Assembly: GCF_004365705.1 (NCBI RefSeq)
Contig: NZ_SOBN01000001.1
Span: 2,962,001-3,026,000, forward strand
Direction of reading: 5' to 3'
DNA from: Streptomyces sp. 846.5
Lineage (GTDB): Bacteria > Actinomycetota > Actinomycetes > Streptomycetales > Streptomycetaceae
DNA length: 64,000 nt
In this document: positions 37,215 to 46,266 of the stretch, piece by piece
Position numbering within the stretch: the stretch's first letter is position 1
How the letters are laid out: every line of letters begins with the position of its first letter
The notes under the pieces: generated by a model
What the model was told of the DNA's origin: nothing
The model's database searches: none
Seen by the model: the letters and a program-made list of their open reading frames with translations, nothing else
Translations under genes and position numbers: made by a program

Positions 37215-38162
37215 ATGCGTGCGCTCCTGGTCGTCAACCCGAAGGCGACCACCACCAGCGGCCGGACCAAGGACGTACTCGCCCGAGCCCTGGCCAGCGA
37301 CCTGAAACTGGAGGTCGTGGCCACCGAGTACCGGGGCCACGCCCGCGATCTGGCCCGGGACGCCGCGGCCTCCGGCAACGTGGACCTGGTGGTCTCCCTG
37401 GGCGGGGACGGGACGGTGAACGAGATCGTCAACGGACTGCTCGCGGACGGACCCTCCGAACACCTGCCCAGACTCGCCGTGGTGCCCGGCGGCAGTACCA
37501 ATGTCTTCGCCCGCGCCCTGGGTCTGCCCAATGACCCGGTGGAGGCGACCGGAATACTCCTGGACGCCCTCTCCTCGAAACGGGAGCGGACCGTCGGCCT
37601 CGGCCGGGCGGTTACCCCGGGCCTTCCGGAGCGCTGGTTCACCTTCACCGCCGGCTTCGGATTCGACGCCGGCGTGGTCGGCCGGGTCGAGCAGCACCGC
37701 CGCAGCGGCAAGCGATCCACTCACGCGCTTTACATCAACCAGGCGGTACGCCACTACCTCGGTGAGCGCGAACACCGCAGGGCGGGCCCGATCACTCTCC
37801 GCATCCCCGGCGCGGAACCGGTCGAGGGGCTGGTGGTGTCCATAGTGGCGAACACCTCTCCCTGGACCTTCCTGGGCAACCGCCCGGTCTACGCCTCGCC
37901 CGAGGCGACGTTCGACACGGATCTGGACCTCTTCGGGATGACGAAGATGTCGCTGTTGCAGACCCTTCGAACGATCCCCCAGCTCCTGGACGGTTCCGGG
38001 AAGGGTCCGCGGGGCAAACACGTGGTCGCTTACCACGACCTCCGGGAATTCACCTTGCATTCGCAGGAAACGATGCCATTTCAGGTCGACGGAGACCACC
38101 TTGGAGAGCGGAACCAAGTCAGCTTCTCAGGCGTACGTCGCGCACTGCGTGTGATTGTGTGA
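37215..38162 (+). CDS. Diacylglycerol kinase-like lipid kinase (DagK/YegS family)
   Basis: 315 residues. The catalytic signature LVVSLGGDGTVNEIVNG contains GGDGT (63-67); the nucleotide loop NPKATTTSGRT is at 8-18. FTAGFGFDAGVVGRVE and the C-terminal beta-sandwich (MPFQVDGDHLGERNQVSF) complete the family. It phosphorylates diacylglycerol or a related lipid at the membrane. Followed by a clear terminator. In S. coelicolor its orthologue lies between sigH and wblE, from memory. Confidence 0.9.
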   Translation: MRALLVVNPKATTTSGRTKDVLARALASDLKLEVVATEYRGHARDLARDAAASGNVDLVVSLGGDGTVNEIVNGLLADGPSEHLPRLAVVPGGSTNVFARALGLPNDPVEATGILLDALSSKRERTVGLGRAVTPGLPERWFTFTAGFGFDAGVVGRVEQHRRSGKRSTHALYINQAVRHYLGEREHRRAGPITLRIPGAEPVEGLVVSIVANTSPWTFLGNRPVYASPEATFDTDLDLFGMTKMSLLQTLRTIPQLLDGSGKGPRGKHVVAYHDLREFTLHSQETMPFQVDGDHLGERNQVSFSGVRRALRVIV

Positions 38163-38164
38163 TC

Positions 38165-38185
38165 AGAAGGGCCTTGTGCCCTTCT
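38165..38185 (+). terminator. Terminator of the lipid kinase gene
   Basis: AGAAGGGC (38165-38172) and GCCCTTCT (38178-38185) form a perfect 8-bp stem with a 5-nt loop, 3 nt after the stop codon. Confidence 0.8.
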
Positions 38186-38496
38186 TCTCGAACGCGTGGC
38201 CCGCTTCACTCCATAGAAGTACAGGGTGTGACCTAGCAGACACCGACGAATCAAAAATTCCTTCTCGATAGGGGTTGTATCCGGAGTCGAGGTTTGCGAA
38301 CCTTTACATGGCGATCGGGACGGACCGTTACCGGAGACCCGCCTGATTCGCCCGAATCCACTGCAACGTCGCAGGCACCCGCACGCCGACCCACCCGTTG
38401 GCCGCGCACCTGCCACAGGGTTCGTGAAAGCGTTCACATTCACAAGCCACCGATGAGCCGCGGGACATCCCCGTCGGCTGGAGGAGTTGGATCATC
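38186..38496. other. Long leader/promoter region of wblE
   Basis: No gene is seen in the roughly 310 bp before wblE. It contains GGTTTGCGAACC (38291-38302, palindromic arms), the CRP-like box at 38423-38438 and a strong GGAGGAG ribosome site about 11 nt before the start. The sequence is less GC-rich than its surroundings (38240-38320), fitting a promoter. Confidence 0.5.
38423..38438 (+). promoter_or_regulatory. CRP-type site upstream of wblE
   Basis: CGTGA-AAGCGT-TCACA matches 9 of 10 fixed bases of the CRP/FNR-type consensus TGTGA-N6-TCACA. It lies 58 nt upstream of the wblE start. The mycobacterial orthologue whiB1 is known to be controlled by the cAMP receptor protein. Confidence 0.6.
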
Positions 38497-38748
38497 ATGG
38501 ACTGGCGCCACCGCGCTGTCTGCCGGGAAGAAGACCCCGAGCTGTTCTTCCCCATCGGCAACACGGGGCCCGCCCTGCTGCAGATCGAGGAAGCGAAGGC
38601 CGTGTGTCGTCGCTGCCCGGTCATGGAAAGCTGCCTGCAGTGGGCCCTGGAGACCGGTCAGGACGCCGGCGTCTGGGGTGGAATGAGCGAGGACGAGCGT
38701 CGTGCGATGAAGCGTCGCGCCGCCCGCAACCGAGCGCGCACCGCCTGA
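38497..38748 (+). CDS. wblE: WhiB-like iron-sulfur regulator, WblE (WhiB1 orthologue)
   Basis: 83 residues. Four cysteines (9, 37, 40, 46; spacing C-x27-C-x2-C-x5-C) bind a 4Fe-4S cluster that senses nitric oxide or oxygen; GVWGG (58-62) is the turn that contacts the housekeeping sigma factor, followed by a basic tail (KRRAARNRAR) that binds DNA. WhiB1 is essential in M. tuberculosis. A CRP-type site lies in its leader. Two strong hairpins follow the gene. In many actinobacteria the next gene is pdtaS; here a large peptide synthetase gene lies between. Confidence 0.95.
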   Translation: MDWRHRAVCREEDPELFFPIGNTGPALLQIEEAKAVCRRCPVMESCLQWALETGQDAGVWGGMSEDERRAMKRRAARNRARTA

Positions 38749-38968
38749 CGCACCGTCCGGCAGAGAGCTTTCTGCCTGGGGGACGCACCACCTGCACCAC
38801 CTGAATCACCCGCATTACTTCTCGATCAGCACGTGATCAAGTGCCGCAAGGCACTTTCCGAGGCGACGCACCGATCGCGGCGCTCTCCATCCCCGGCAGT
38901 TTGATACCGTCGGAGAAGAGGGCAGCCGCCCGTGCGAAGCACGCGGGCACCGTCCCGCACCCAGAGCC

Positions 38969-39005
38969 CCTGCTCCGGCCGACTCCCCCCGACGGCCGGA
39001 GCAGG
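38969..39005. terminator. Hairpin terminator after wblE
   Basis: CCTGCTCCGGCCG (38969-38981) pairs perfectly with CGGCCGGAGCAGG (38993-39005), a 13-bp stem with an 11-nt loop. Confidence 0.8.
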
Positions 39006-39010
39006 CTTGA

Positions 39011-39049
39011 GAGGCCCTGTCGACCCTCCCCCCCGGTCGGCAGGGCCTC
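39011..39049. terminator. Second hairpin, converging on the Pls-type gene
   Basis: GAGGCCCTGTCGACC (39011-39025) pairs with GGTCGGCAGGGCCTC (39035-39049), 14 of 15 bases, five bases after the first hairpin. The pair probably stops transcription from both sides. Confidence 0.75.
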
Positions 39050-39090
39050 GTTCTGTCTCCGGACCAGACCCTCTACCTGCTCCTACCTGC

Positions 39091-42000
39091 TCAACTCCAC
39101 TGGGCCACAGGGTTTCCCAGCCAGCGCGTCCCGGCCGGCAGGGCCTCGCCCCGCATCACCAGCGAGGCCGGGCCGACCACCGCGCCCTCCCCCAGCCCCG
39201 CGCCCAGCAGCACGATCGAGTGCGGTCCCACCGTCGCCCCGGCCCCGATGTCAACGCCGTCCATCCGCATCAGCCGATCGTGGAAGAGATGCGTCTGCAG
39301 CACCACACCCCGGTTGACCGAGCAGCCGTCCCCCAGACGGACCAGGTCCGTCTCCGGCAGCCAGTGGGTCTCGCACCACACCCCGCGGCCGATCCGCGCA
39401 CCCAGACTGCGCAGCCAGAGGGTGAGGAACGGCGTCCCCAGCAGGGAGCTGCCGAGCCAGGGCATCGCCAGTTCCTCGACGAAGACGTCGAACAGCTCAT
39501 TGCGCCAGACGAAGGAACTCCACAGCGGCTGCCGCCCGCTCCGGAACCGTCCCAGCAGCAGCCATTTGGCCGCAGTGGTGAGCAGGCAGGCGGCCAGGCC
39601 GCCGCCCAGCAACAGCACCCCGGAGCCGAGCGCACAGGCCGTCAGGCCGTCCCGGCGCAGCAGCTCCTGGAGCGCGGCCACGGTCAGGTCGCCCAGCAGC
39701 ACGGTCAGCGCCAGCGGGACCAGGCGGCACAGCTCCACCGCCGCCCGGGCCAGCACCAGCCGGCGCGGCGGGTCGTAGGTGCGGGCCGCGTCCCCGGCCT
39801 CGGCGACCCGCTGGATGCCGAACCCCGGCCGGCCCAGCCAGGACGTCCCGGCGGCGACCCGGTCCGCGGGCGGGACGTCGGAGAGCACCCCGACCAGCGA
39901 GTCGGCCGGCAGCCGCCGCCCGGGACCGACGATCCCGGAGTTCCCGACGAAGGACCGCCGCCCGACCGCGGCCGGGCCGAGCCGCAGCCAGCCGTCGCGG
40001 ACCTGGAACGGGGCGAGCAGGGTGTCGTCGGCCAGGAAGGCGTAGTCGTCCACCCGGGTCAGCCCGGGCAGCGCGAGCACGGTCGACGCCTCCACCCGGC
40101 GGCCGACCCGGGCGCCCAGCAGCCGCAGCCAGGCCGGCGTGGCCAGCGAGGAGTACAGCGGGAACAGCATCGACCGGGCCGAGCCCATCAGCTGGTGCAC
40201 CGCCCAGGCGCTCCATCCCGCGCGGCCCAGGGCGGGATGCAGGCCCGGGGTGACGGACCGTGAGAGCAGTCGGACCAGGGCGGCCAGCAGCAGGGCGTAG
40301 AGGCCCAGGGTGAGCACGGCCAGCGGCACCGAGGTGACCAGCAGCCGGTCGAACACGCTGGTCCAGGTGGGGTCCTGGCCCATGAACAGATACAGCAGCA
40401 GCGCCCCGGGGGCGGCGGCGGCCAGCGGCAGCAGCTGGAGCAGCAGCAGCGACAGCGTGTAGACGGCCTGCCACCGGCGACGGCGCCCCCGGGAAACGGC
40501 GGGGGCCGCGACCGGCCAGGCCGGCCCGTCGGCCGCGCTCGCAGGCCGACGGTCCGGTCGGGCCGGTGAGCCGTGCCAGCGGGCGTGGGCCGGTGAGCCG
40601 TGCCAGCGGGCGTGGGCCGGGACGGCCCCGGTGACGCAGCTGCCGGGGGCGACCTCGGCGCCGGGGCCGACCACGGCGCCGGGCATCAGCGTGGACCTGG
40701 TGCCGACGCTGGCCCCGGGCCCGACCGAGACGGCGCCCAGGTGCAGCCGGTCCCCCTCCAGCCACCACCCCGCCGCGTCCACCTCGGGCTCCAGCGAACA
40801 GCCGGAGCCGAACACGGCCAGCCCGGTGACCGGCGGCATGGTGTGCAGATGGACGTCCGCGCCGACCCGGCAACCCAGCAATCTGGCGTAGCGCCCGGCC
40901 AGTGGGGTGCCCAGCACCGAGGCCACGTTGAAGACGCCGACCAGGCGCTCCGCCGTCCACAGCCGCAGGTGCGCCGGGCCGCCGCGCGGATAGGTCCCCG
41001 GCCGCAGGCCCCGGGTCAGCAGCCGGGCGCCGACCGCACCGATGACGGTCCGTCCGAGAGCGCTGGAGAGCAGCAGCCAGCCGCCCGCGATCAGCCACCA
41101 GGAGGTCCGCTGGGTCCAGGACAGCGAGGAGGGCAGCAGATTGTCGAGGGCGGCGAGGGCCAGCACCCAGCGCAGTCCGACCAGGGTGTGCAGCAGGGCC
41201 AGCACCGCGGCCTGGTAGAGGCCGACCAGTACGGGGGGAACGGCGGCGGGTGCGGACGGCCGGGCAGTACGGTCCGGGGCGGCGTCCCCGGTGCGGCCCT
41301 GGGCAAGTCCGTCCGGGCTTCCGTCCGGGCTTCGGTCCAGGTGGGCCGCAAGCTCGCCCAGCCGGGGCCGGCGGTAGAGGTCGGCCACCGAGAGGCCGGG
41401 GTGCCGCTGCCGCAGCAGTGAGACCAGCCGGGCGGCGGACAGGCTGGTGCCGCCCAGTGCGAAGAAGTCGCTGTCCGCGTCCGGGGCGACGCCGAGCAGG
41501 TCGCGCCACTGCCGGGCGAGCCTGGCGGCGGTGCCGTGCAGCGCGGCGTCCGGGTCGGCTTCCCCGGCCCGGGGCAGCGGCCAGGGCAGCGCCTTGCGGT
41601 CCACCTTGCCGGAGGTCCTGGTCGGCAGTTCGGCCAGCTCCGCCAGCACCGGCACCAGCGCCGCGGGCAGCCGCTGCCGCAGCAGCTTGCGCAGCAGCGC
41701 CAGGTCGAGCCCGCCGGTGCCTGACCGGTCGTCATTCTGCAGGGACGGCCTGGCCTCCGGGACCAGGTACCCGACCAGCACCTGGCCGCCGGCCGCGGTC
41801 TCCCGCACCGCCGCGGCCGCCGCCCGGACGCCGGGGAGGGCGGCCAGCGCGGCGTCGACCTCGCCGAGCTCGATCCGCCGACCGCCGAGCTTGACCTGCT
41901 CGTCGGCGCGGCCGACGAAGGCCAGGCCGTCCCGTTCGGCCCGGACCAGGTCCCCGCTGCGGTAGACCCGGGCCCCGGGGAGGGCAGGGTGGACCTGGAA

Positions 42001-43122
42001 CTTCTCCGCGTCCCTGGCCCGGTCCAGATAGCGGGCCGTGCCGACCCCGGCGATCAGCAGCTCCCCGGTGCCGCCCCAGGGGACCGGCCGTCCGGCCGGG
42101 TCGACCACCGCGATCCGCCAGCCGGCCAGCGGGGTGCCGATGCGCACCGGCTGCCCGGCCCGCATCCGTGCCGCGCAGGCCACGACGGTGGTCTCGGTCG
42201 GACCGTAGGTGTTCCAGAACTCCCGCCCGGGCACGTCCAGGCGCTGGACCAGCTCGGCCGGGCAGGCCTCCCCGCCGACGATCAGCAGCCGGACCGCGTC
42301 CAGGTCCTCGGCCGGCCAGAGCGCCGCCAGGGTCGGCACGGTGGACACCACCGTGATGCCGCGCCGGACCAGCCAGGGACCGAGGTCGGCCCCGGACCGG
42401 ACCAGCGCCCGGGGCGCGGGCACCAGGCAGGCGCCGTGCCGCCAGGCCAGCCACATCTCCTCGCAGGAGGCGTCGAAGGCCACCGAGAGCCCGGCCAGCA
42501 CCCGGTCGCCGCGTCCCAACGGGGCGTCCCGGAGGAAGAGTTCGGCCTCGGCGTCGACGAAGGCCGCCGCCGAGCGGTGGGTGACGGCGACGCCCTTGGG
42601 ACGTCCGGTGGTGCCCGAGGTGAAGATCACCCAGGCGTCGTCCGCCGGGGTCGGCGGGCGCGGCCGCGCCCTCGGTGCGGCGGCCCCGGGACCGTCCGCC
42701 AGTGCGCCGCCCGCGCCCAGGACCACCCGCACCCCGGCGTCCTGCCAGATCAGCTCGGCCCGCTCGTCCGGGTCGTCCACGTCCACCGGGACGTAGGCGG
42801 CGCCGGCCCGCAGCACCCCGAGGATCGCGATGTAGAGCTCGGCCGTCCCGGACGGCACCCGCACGCCCACCCGGTCGCCGGGGCCCACGCCCCGGGCCGC
42901 CAGCCGGGCCGCCGTCGCGTCGGCCGCGTCCCGCAGCGCCCGGTAGTCGAGGACGGTGCCGTCCGCGTCCAGAGCGGGGGCCAGCGGCTCGTTCCGCACC
43001 GTGGCGTCGAGGACGTCCAGCAGGGTGCGGGCCGGTGCGGCTGGCCGTACCGGCCAGGCGGACTTCGGGGAATAGGGGTGCGGCAGCGTCGCCGCGGGAG
43101 GTGCCACAATCTGGGGTTCCAC
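39091..43122 (-). CDS. Pls/PosA-type membrane non-ribosomal peptide synthetase
   Basis: 1343 residues from GTG 43122, close to epsilon-poly-L-lysine synthetase of S. albulus (about 1319). An adenylation domain (30-530; FTSGTTGRPKG 167-177, amino-group Asp218 in FDASCEEMWLAW, NTYGPTETTV) and a thiolation domain (Ser560 in LGGTSLS) are followed by membrane helices and tandem hexapeptide/LbH-like domains to the end; there is no standard condensation or thioesterase domain. Such enzymes make homopolymers of basic amino acids by repeated condensation at the membrane. The amino acid used here is not predicted. It lies between wblE and pdtaS, with pdtaS upstream on the same strand. Confidence 0.9.
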   Translation of the reverse strand: MEPQIVAPPAATLPHPYSPKSAWPVRPAAPARTLLDVLDATVRNEPLAPALDADGTVLDYRALRDAADATAARLAARGVGPGDRVGVRVPSGTAELYIAILGVLRAGAAYVPVDVDDPDERAELIWQDAGVRVVLGAGGALADGPGAAAPRARPRPPTPADDAWVIFTSGTTGRPKGVAVTHRSAAAFVDAEAELFLRDAPLGRGDRVLAGLSVAFDASCEEMWLAWRHGACLVPAPRALVRSGADLGPWLVRRGITVVSTVPTLAALWPAEDLDAVRLLIVGGEACPAELVQRLDVPGREFWNTYGPTETTVVACAARMRAGQPVRIGTPLAGWRIAVVDPAGRPVPWGGTGELLIAGVGTARYLDRARDAEKFQVHPALPGARVYRSGDLVRAERDGLAFVGRADEQVKLGGRRIELGEVDAALAALPGVRAAAAAVRETAAGGQVLVGYLVPEARPSLQNDDRSGTGGLDLALLRKLLRQRLPAALVPVLAELAELPTRTSGKVDRKALPWPLPRAGEADPDAALHGTAARLARQWRDLLGVAPDADSDFFALGGTSLSAARLVSLLRQRHPGLSVADLYRRPRLGELAAHLDRSPDGSPDGLAQGRTGDAAPDRTARPSAPAAVPPVLVGLYQAAVLALLHTLVGLRWVLALAALDNLLPSSLSWTQRTSWWLIAGGWLLLSSALGRTVIGAVGARLLTRGLRPGTYPRGGPAHLRLWTAERLVGVFNVASVLGTPLAGRYARLLGCRVGADVHLHTMPPVTGLAVFGSGCSLEPEVDAAGWWLEGDRLHLGAVSVGPGASVGTRSTLMPGAVVGPGAEVAPGSCVTGAVPAHARWHGSPAHARWHGSPARPDRRPASAADGPAWPVAAPAVSRGRRRRWQAVYTLSLLLLQLLPLAAAAPGALLLYLFMGQDPTWTSVFDRLLVTSVPLAVLTLGLYALLLAALVRLLSRSVTPGLHPALGRAGWSAWAVHQLMGSARSMLFPLYSSLATPAWLRLLGARVGRRVEASTVLALPGLTRVDDYAFLADDTLLAPFQVRDGWLRLGPAAVGRRSFVGNSGIVGPGRRLPADSLVGVLSDVPPADRVAAGTSWLGRPGFGIQRVAEAGDAARTYDPPRRLVLARAAVELCRLVPLALTVLLGDLTVAALQELLRRDGLTACALGSGVLLLGGGLAACLLTTAAKWLLLGRFRSGRQPLWSSFVWRNELFDVFVEELAMPWLGSSLLGTPFLTLWLRSLGARIGRGVWCETHWLPETDLVRLGDGCSVNRGVVLQTHLFHDRLMRMDGVDIGAGATVGPHSIVLLGAGLGEGAVVGPASLVMRGEALPAGTRWLGNPVAQWS
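40561..40614. repeat. 27-bp tandem duplication inside the Pls-type gene
   Basis: Two identical 27-bp units (40561-40587 and 40588-40614) duplicate nine residues in frame, giving ARWHGSPAH twice in a loop between membrane and hexapeptide regions near residue 845. A partial third unit follows. Confidence 0.85.
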
Positions 43123-43258
43123 GTGCCGCGCTCTCGTCAGGTGCCAGAGGGACCAGGCTCACAGGGACTGACGAGCAGGAACGGCTTTGGTATGGAAGAG
43201 CAGCGCAAAAAAACGGTAAATCCAGTTTTATCGTCACGAGCAAGGGTCAAACGTATGA

Positions 43259-44794
43259 TTACGGTGCAGACGTGCCCACCGGCACCTCCAGCACCACCCG
43301 GGTCCCTCCCGACTCGGCCGGCACCATGTCGAAGCTGCCGCCCAACTCCCCCACCACCAGCGTCCTGACGATCTGCAGCCCCAGGTTCCCGGCCCGCTGC
43401 GGGTCGAAGCCCTCCGGCAGGCCGACGCCGTCGTCGGTCACCGTGATCAGCAGCTGCTCCTCGACCCGACTGCCGCCGCTCCCCCAGTTGTTGCTCCAGC
43501 CGGCGTCCGGCGGCGCCGGCATCCGGCCGCGCACCGCACGGACCGTCACCTCGCCGCCCGCCTTGGGCCCGTAGGCGTGCTCCAGCGCGTTCTGCAGGAT
43601 CTCGGTCAGCACCATGGCCAGCGGGGTGGCCACATCGGCCGAGAGGATGCCGAAGCTGCCGCTGCGACGCGCGGTCACCCGGCCGTCCTGGGACAGCTCC
43701 ATCACCATCGCCAGCACCCGGTCCGCGATCTCGTCGAAGGCGACGTGCTCGTCCAGGTTCTGCGACAGCGTCTCGTGGACGATGGCGATGGAGCCGACCC
43801 GGCGCACGGCCTCGTCCAGCGCGCCGCGGGCGGCGTCGTTCTCCATCCGCCGGGACTGCAGCCGCAGCAGCGCCGCGACGGTCTGCAGGTTGTTCTTCAC
43901 CCGGTGGTGGATCTCCCGGATGGTGGCGTCCTTGGTCATCAGCTCGCGCTCGCGCCGCCGCAGCTCGGTGACGTCGCGCAGCAGCACCAGCGAGCCGATG
44001 TGGTCGCCCTTGGGCTTCAGCGGGATGGCCCGCAGCTGCACCACGCCGTCGCCCGACTCGACCTCGGTCTGCCGCGGCGCCCAGCCGCTGGCCAGCTTGA
44101 CCAGCGCCTCGTCCACCGGGCCGCGGGAGGGCGGGGCCAGCTCGGCGGTGGTCTTGCCCAGGTGCAGGCCGACCAGGTCGGCGTTGAGGCCGAGCCGGTG
44201 GTAGGCGGAGAGGGCGTTGGGGCTGGCGTAGGTGACCACCCCGTCGGCGTCCAGGCGCATCATCCCGTCGCCGACCCGCGGCGAGGCGTCCATGTCGGTC
44301 TGCTCGCCGGGGAACGGGAACGCTCCGGCCGCGATCATCTGGGCCAGGTCGGAGGCGCTCTGCAGATAGGTGAGCTCCAGCCGGCTGGGGGTGCGCACGG
44401 TCAGCAGGTTGGTGTTGCGGGCGATCACGCCCAGCACCCGTCCCTCGCGCCGGACCGGGATCGACTCCACCCGGACCGGAACGTCCTCGCGCCACTCCGG
44501 GTCGCCCTCGCGGACGATCCGGCCCTCGTCCAGCGCCACGTCCAGCATCGGGCGGCGGCCGCGCGGCACCAGATGGCCGACCATGTCGTCCTGGTACGAG
44601 GTCGGACCGGTGTTGGGGCGCATCTGCGCCAGCGACACGTACCGGCTGCCGTCGCGGGTGGGCACCCACAGCACCAGGTCGGCGAAGGAGAGGTCGGAGA
44701 GCAGCTGCCACTCGGACACCAGCAGGTGGATCCACTCCACGTCGGCGCTGTCCAGGTTGGTGTGGTGGCGCACCAGCTCATTGAGGGAAGGCAT
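43259..44794 (-). CDS. pdtaS: PdtaS-type sensor histidine kinase (GAF-PAS-HisKA_2)
   Basis: 511 residues from ATG 44794. An N-terminal GAF-like domain (1-165; EWQLLSDLSFADLVLWVP), a PAS domain (170-285), then HisKA_2 with the phospho-acceptor in EIHHRVKNNLQTVAALLRLQ (His296/297), and a HATPase domain with VLTEILQNALEHAY, DDGVGLP and GNLGLQIVRTLV. No membrane helix, so it is a soluble sensor. PdtaS phosphorylates the ANTAR-type antiterminator PdtaR; no pdtaR is in the window. In mycobacteria pdtaS is adjacent to whiB1. A DasR-like box lies 95 nt upstream. Confidence 0.9.
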   Translation of the reverse strand: MPSLNELVRHHTNLDSADVEWIHLLVSEWQLLSDLSFADLVLWVPTRDGSRYVSLAQMRPNTGPTSYQDDMVGHLVPRGRRPMLDVALDEGRIVREGDPEWREDVPVRVESIPVRREGRVLGVIARNTNLLTVRTPSRLELTYLQSASDLAQMIAAGAFPFPGEQTDMDASPRVGDGMMRLDADGVVTYASPNALSAYHRLGLNADLVGLHLGKTTAELAPPSRGPVDEALVKLASGWAPRQTEVESGDGVVQLRAIPLKPKGDHIGSLVLLRDVTELRRRERELMTKDATIREIHHRVKNNLQTVAALLRLQSRRMENDAARGALDEAVRRVGSIAIVHETLSQNLDEHVAFDEIADRVLAMVMELSQDGRVTARRSGSFGILSADVATPLAMVLTEILQNALEHAYGPKAGGEVTVRAVRGRMPAPPDAGWSNNWGSGGSRVEEQLLITVTDDGVGLPEGFDPQRAGNLGLQIVRTLVVGELGGSFDMVPAESGGTRVVLEVPVGTSAP

Positions 44795-44888
44795 CCTCCG
44801 AGCGTATCCGGCCTTCGGCGCACCGGTCGTCCTGGCCCGCCGCCCGCCCGCCGGACGAAGCGACTGCTCAGCGGGGATGGACAACGCA

Positions 44889-44904
44889 ATTGGTCTAGTC
44901 CACA
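44889..44904. promoter_or_regulatory. DasR-responsive element (dre-like) upstream of pdtaS
   Basis: ATTGGTCTAGTCCACA matches 13 of 16 positions of the dre consensus ACTGGTCTAGACCACT. DasR is the GntR-family repressor released by glucosamine-6-phosphate. Its distance (95 nt) fits control of pdtaS. Confidence 0.65.
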
Positions 44905-45065
44905 ATGGGGAGTGCACCAAGGGGAGTCCCACCGCGCTATCTGCCCTGACTGCGCACCGGGTCTTTCCGCTTGATGAGAGTCGGACTGAACGTCCCGCGC
45001 CTCCGGGCCCGCACACCCGCCGCGCGGAGACACCAGCCACCGACCATGCCTCGGGCCGCGGTGCC

Positions 45066-45087
45066 GGACAGGTTGAGGGTCCTGTCC
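45066..45087 (-). terminator. Hairpin after nagB
   Basis: GGACAGG (45066-45072) and CCTGTCC (45081-45087) form a 7-bp stem, about 30 nt beyond the nagB stop on the minus strand. Confidence 0.55.
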
Positions 45088-45118
45088 CGGCGCCACGGCC
45101 CTTGTGCGTTCAGTGCGT

Positions 45119-46266
45119 TCAGTGCGTCTCGGTGACCTTGGCCAGCGCCCTCGGCGCGTCCGGGTCCTGCCCGCGGGCGACGGTGATCTCGTAGGCCAGC
45201 AGCTGCAGCGGCAGGATCTCCAGGATCGGCTGTACCTCCTCGGCCACCCCGCCCGGCAGGGCGAACCCGGCCGAGGCCGTGTCCACCTGGGCCTGCGGCC
45301 CGATCACCACCAGGTCCGCCCCGCGCCCCCTGAGCCGGTCCAGCACCGGCTGCAGCGCGACCCCGCCGCGGCCGTCCGGAACGATGGCGATCACCGGTGA
45401 GGCGTTGTCCACCATCGCCAGCGGGCCGTGCAGCAGGTCGGCGCCGGAGAACGGGATGGCCGGGATGTAGGTGGTCTCCATCAGCTTCAGCGCCGCCTCC
45501 CGGGCGGTCGGATAGCCGTAACCGCGCGAGGTGACCACCAGCCGCTGTGCGAACCGGTAGCGCTCGGCGAGCTGGCGGACCTCGTCCCCCGGTCCAGGAT
45601 CGACCGCGCCAGTCCCGGCAGCTCCCGGGCGGCGCCGCCCTCGCCCCCGCGCAACCCCTCGACCAGCAGGTACAGCGCCAGCAGCTCGGCCGTGTAGGTC
45701 TTGGTCGCCGGCAGGGCCTTCTCCGGGCCGGCCAGGACGTCGATGTGGAACTCGGCGACCTCGGCCAGCGGCGAGCCCGGGTTGTTGGTGACGGCCAGGG
45801 TGACCGCCCCGGCCTGCCGCGCCGCCCTGGTGGCGGCGACCAGGTCGGGCGAGCCGCCGGACTGGCTGACCGTGATCGCCAGGCAGTCGGTCAGGTCCGG
45901 CTTGGCGCCGTAGGCGGTGATGGTGGACATGGAGCTCAGCCCGGCCGGCTTCCCCAGAAGCACCTCGATCAGGTACTTGGCGTAGAGGGCCGCGTTGTCG
46001 CTGGTCCCGCGGGCGGTCAGCAGCACGAAGCGGGGCCGGCGGGCGGCGATCGCGGCCGCCACCGCGAGGATCGCCGGGGCGCCCCGGTCCAGGATCCGCT
46101 GCAGCACGTCGGGCTGCTGGGCGATCTCCCCCGCCATGATCCGCCCCGCCTGGCGGGGAGCATCCCCGGGCGGCGCCGGGGACAGGGCCGAGGGCGGCTC
46201 CGGATACGGGGCCGGTTGCGGGGCCGACTGTGGGGCCGGGGACGGGTGGGACGGTGCTGCGGACAT
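45119..46266 (-). pseudogene. nagB: NagB-II/SIS-domain glucosamine-6-phosphate deaminase-like gene with frameshift
   Basis: The protein begins at ATG 46266 (GGAGG 8 nt upstream) and reads through the first SIS domain (SMSTITAYGAKPDL, LAITVSQSGGSPDLVAATR, ALPATKTYTAELLALYL) to ARSILDRG. The second SIS domain (LAERYRFAQRLVVTSRGYGY, AREAALKLMETTYIPA) continues in another frame down to 45119. The switch falls at a run of five C on the plus strand (45586-45590); six would restore one frame of about 380 residues. Either the gene is inactive or the sequence has an error there. Family: GlmS-like isomerase/deaminase; from memory the orthologue SCO5236 is nagB. It would supply the DasR effector balance. 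Confidence 0.85.

Larger units (their letters stand above)
38749..39090. other. Intergenic region between wblE and the Pls-type gene
   Basis: 342 bp between convergent genes with no credible reading frame. Apart from the two hairpins listed separately (38969-39005 and 39011-39049) I see nothing in it. Confidence 0.6.
44795..45118. other. Intergenic region upstream of pdtaS
   Basis: 324 bp. Holds a DasR-like box (44889-44904), a hairpin for nagB (45066-45087) and a 9-bp tandem repeat (GTGCGTTCA at 45104-45112 and 45113-45121, third unit diverged) running into the nagB stop. No gene seen. Confidence 0.6.
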
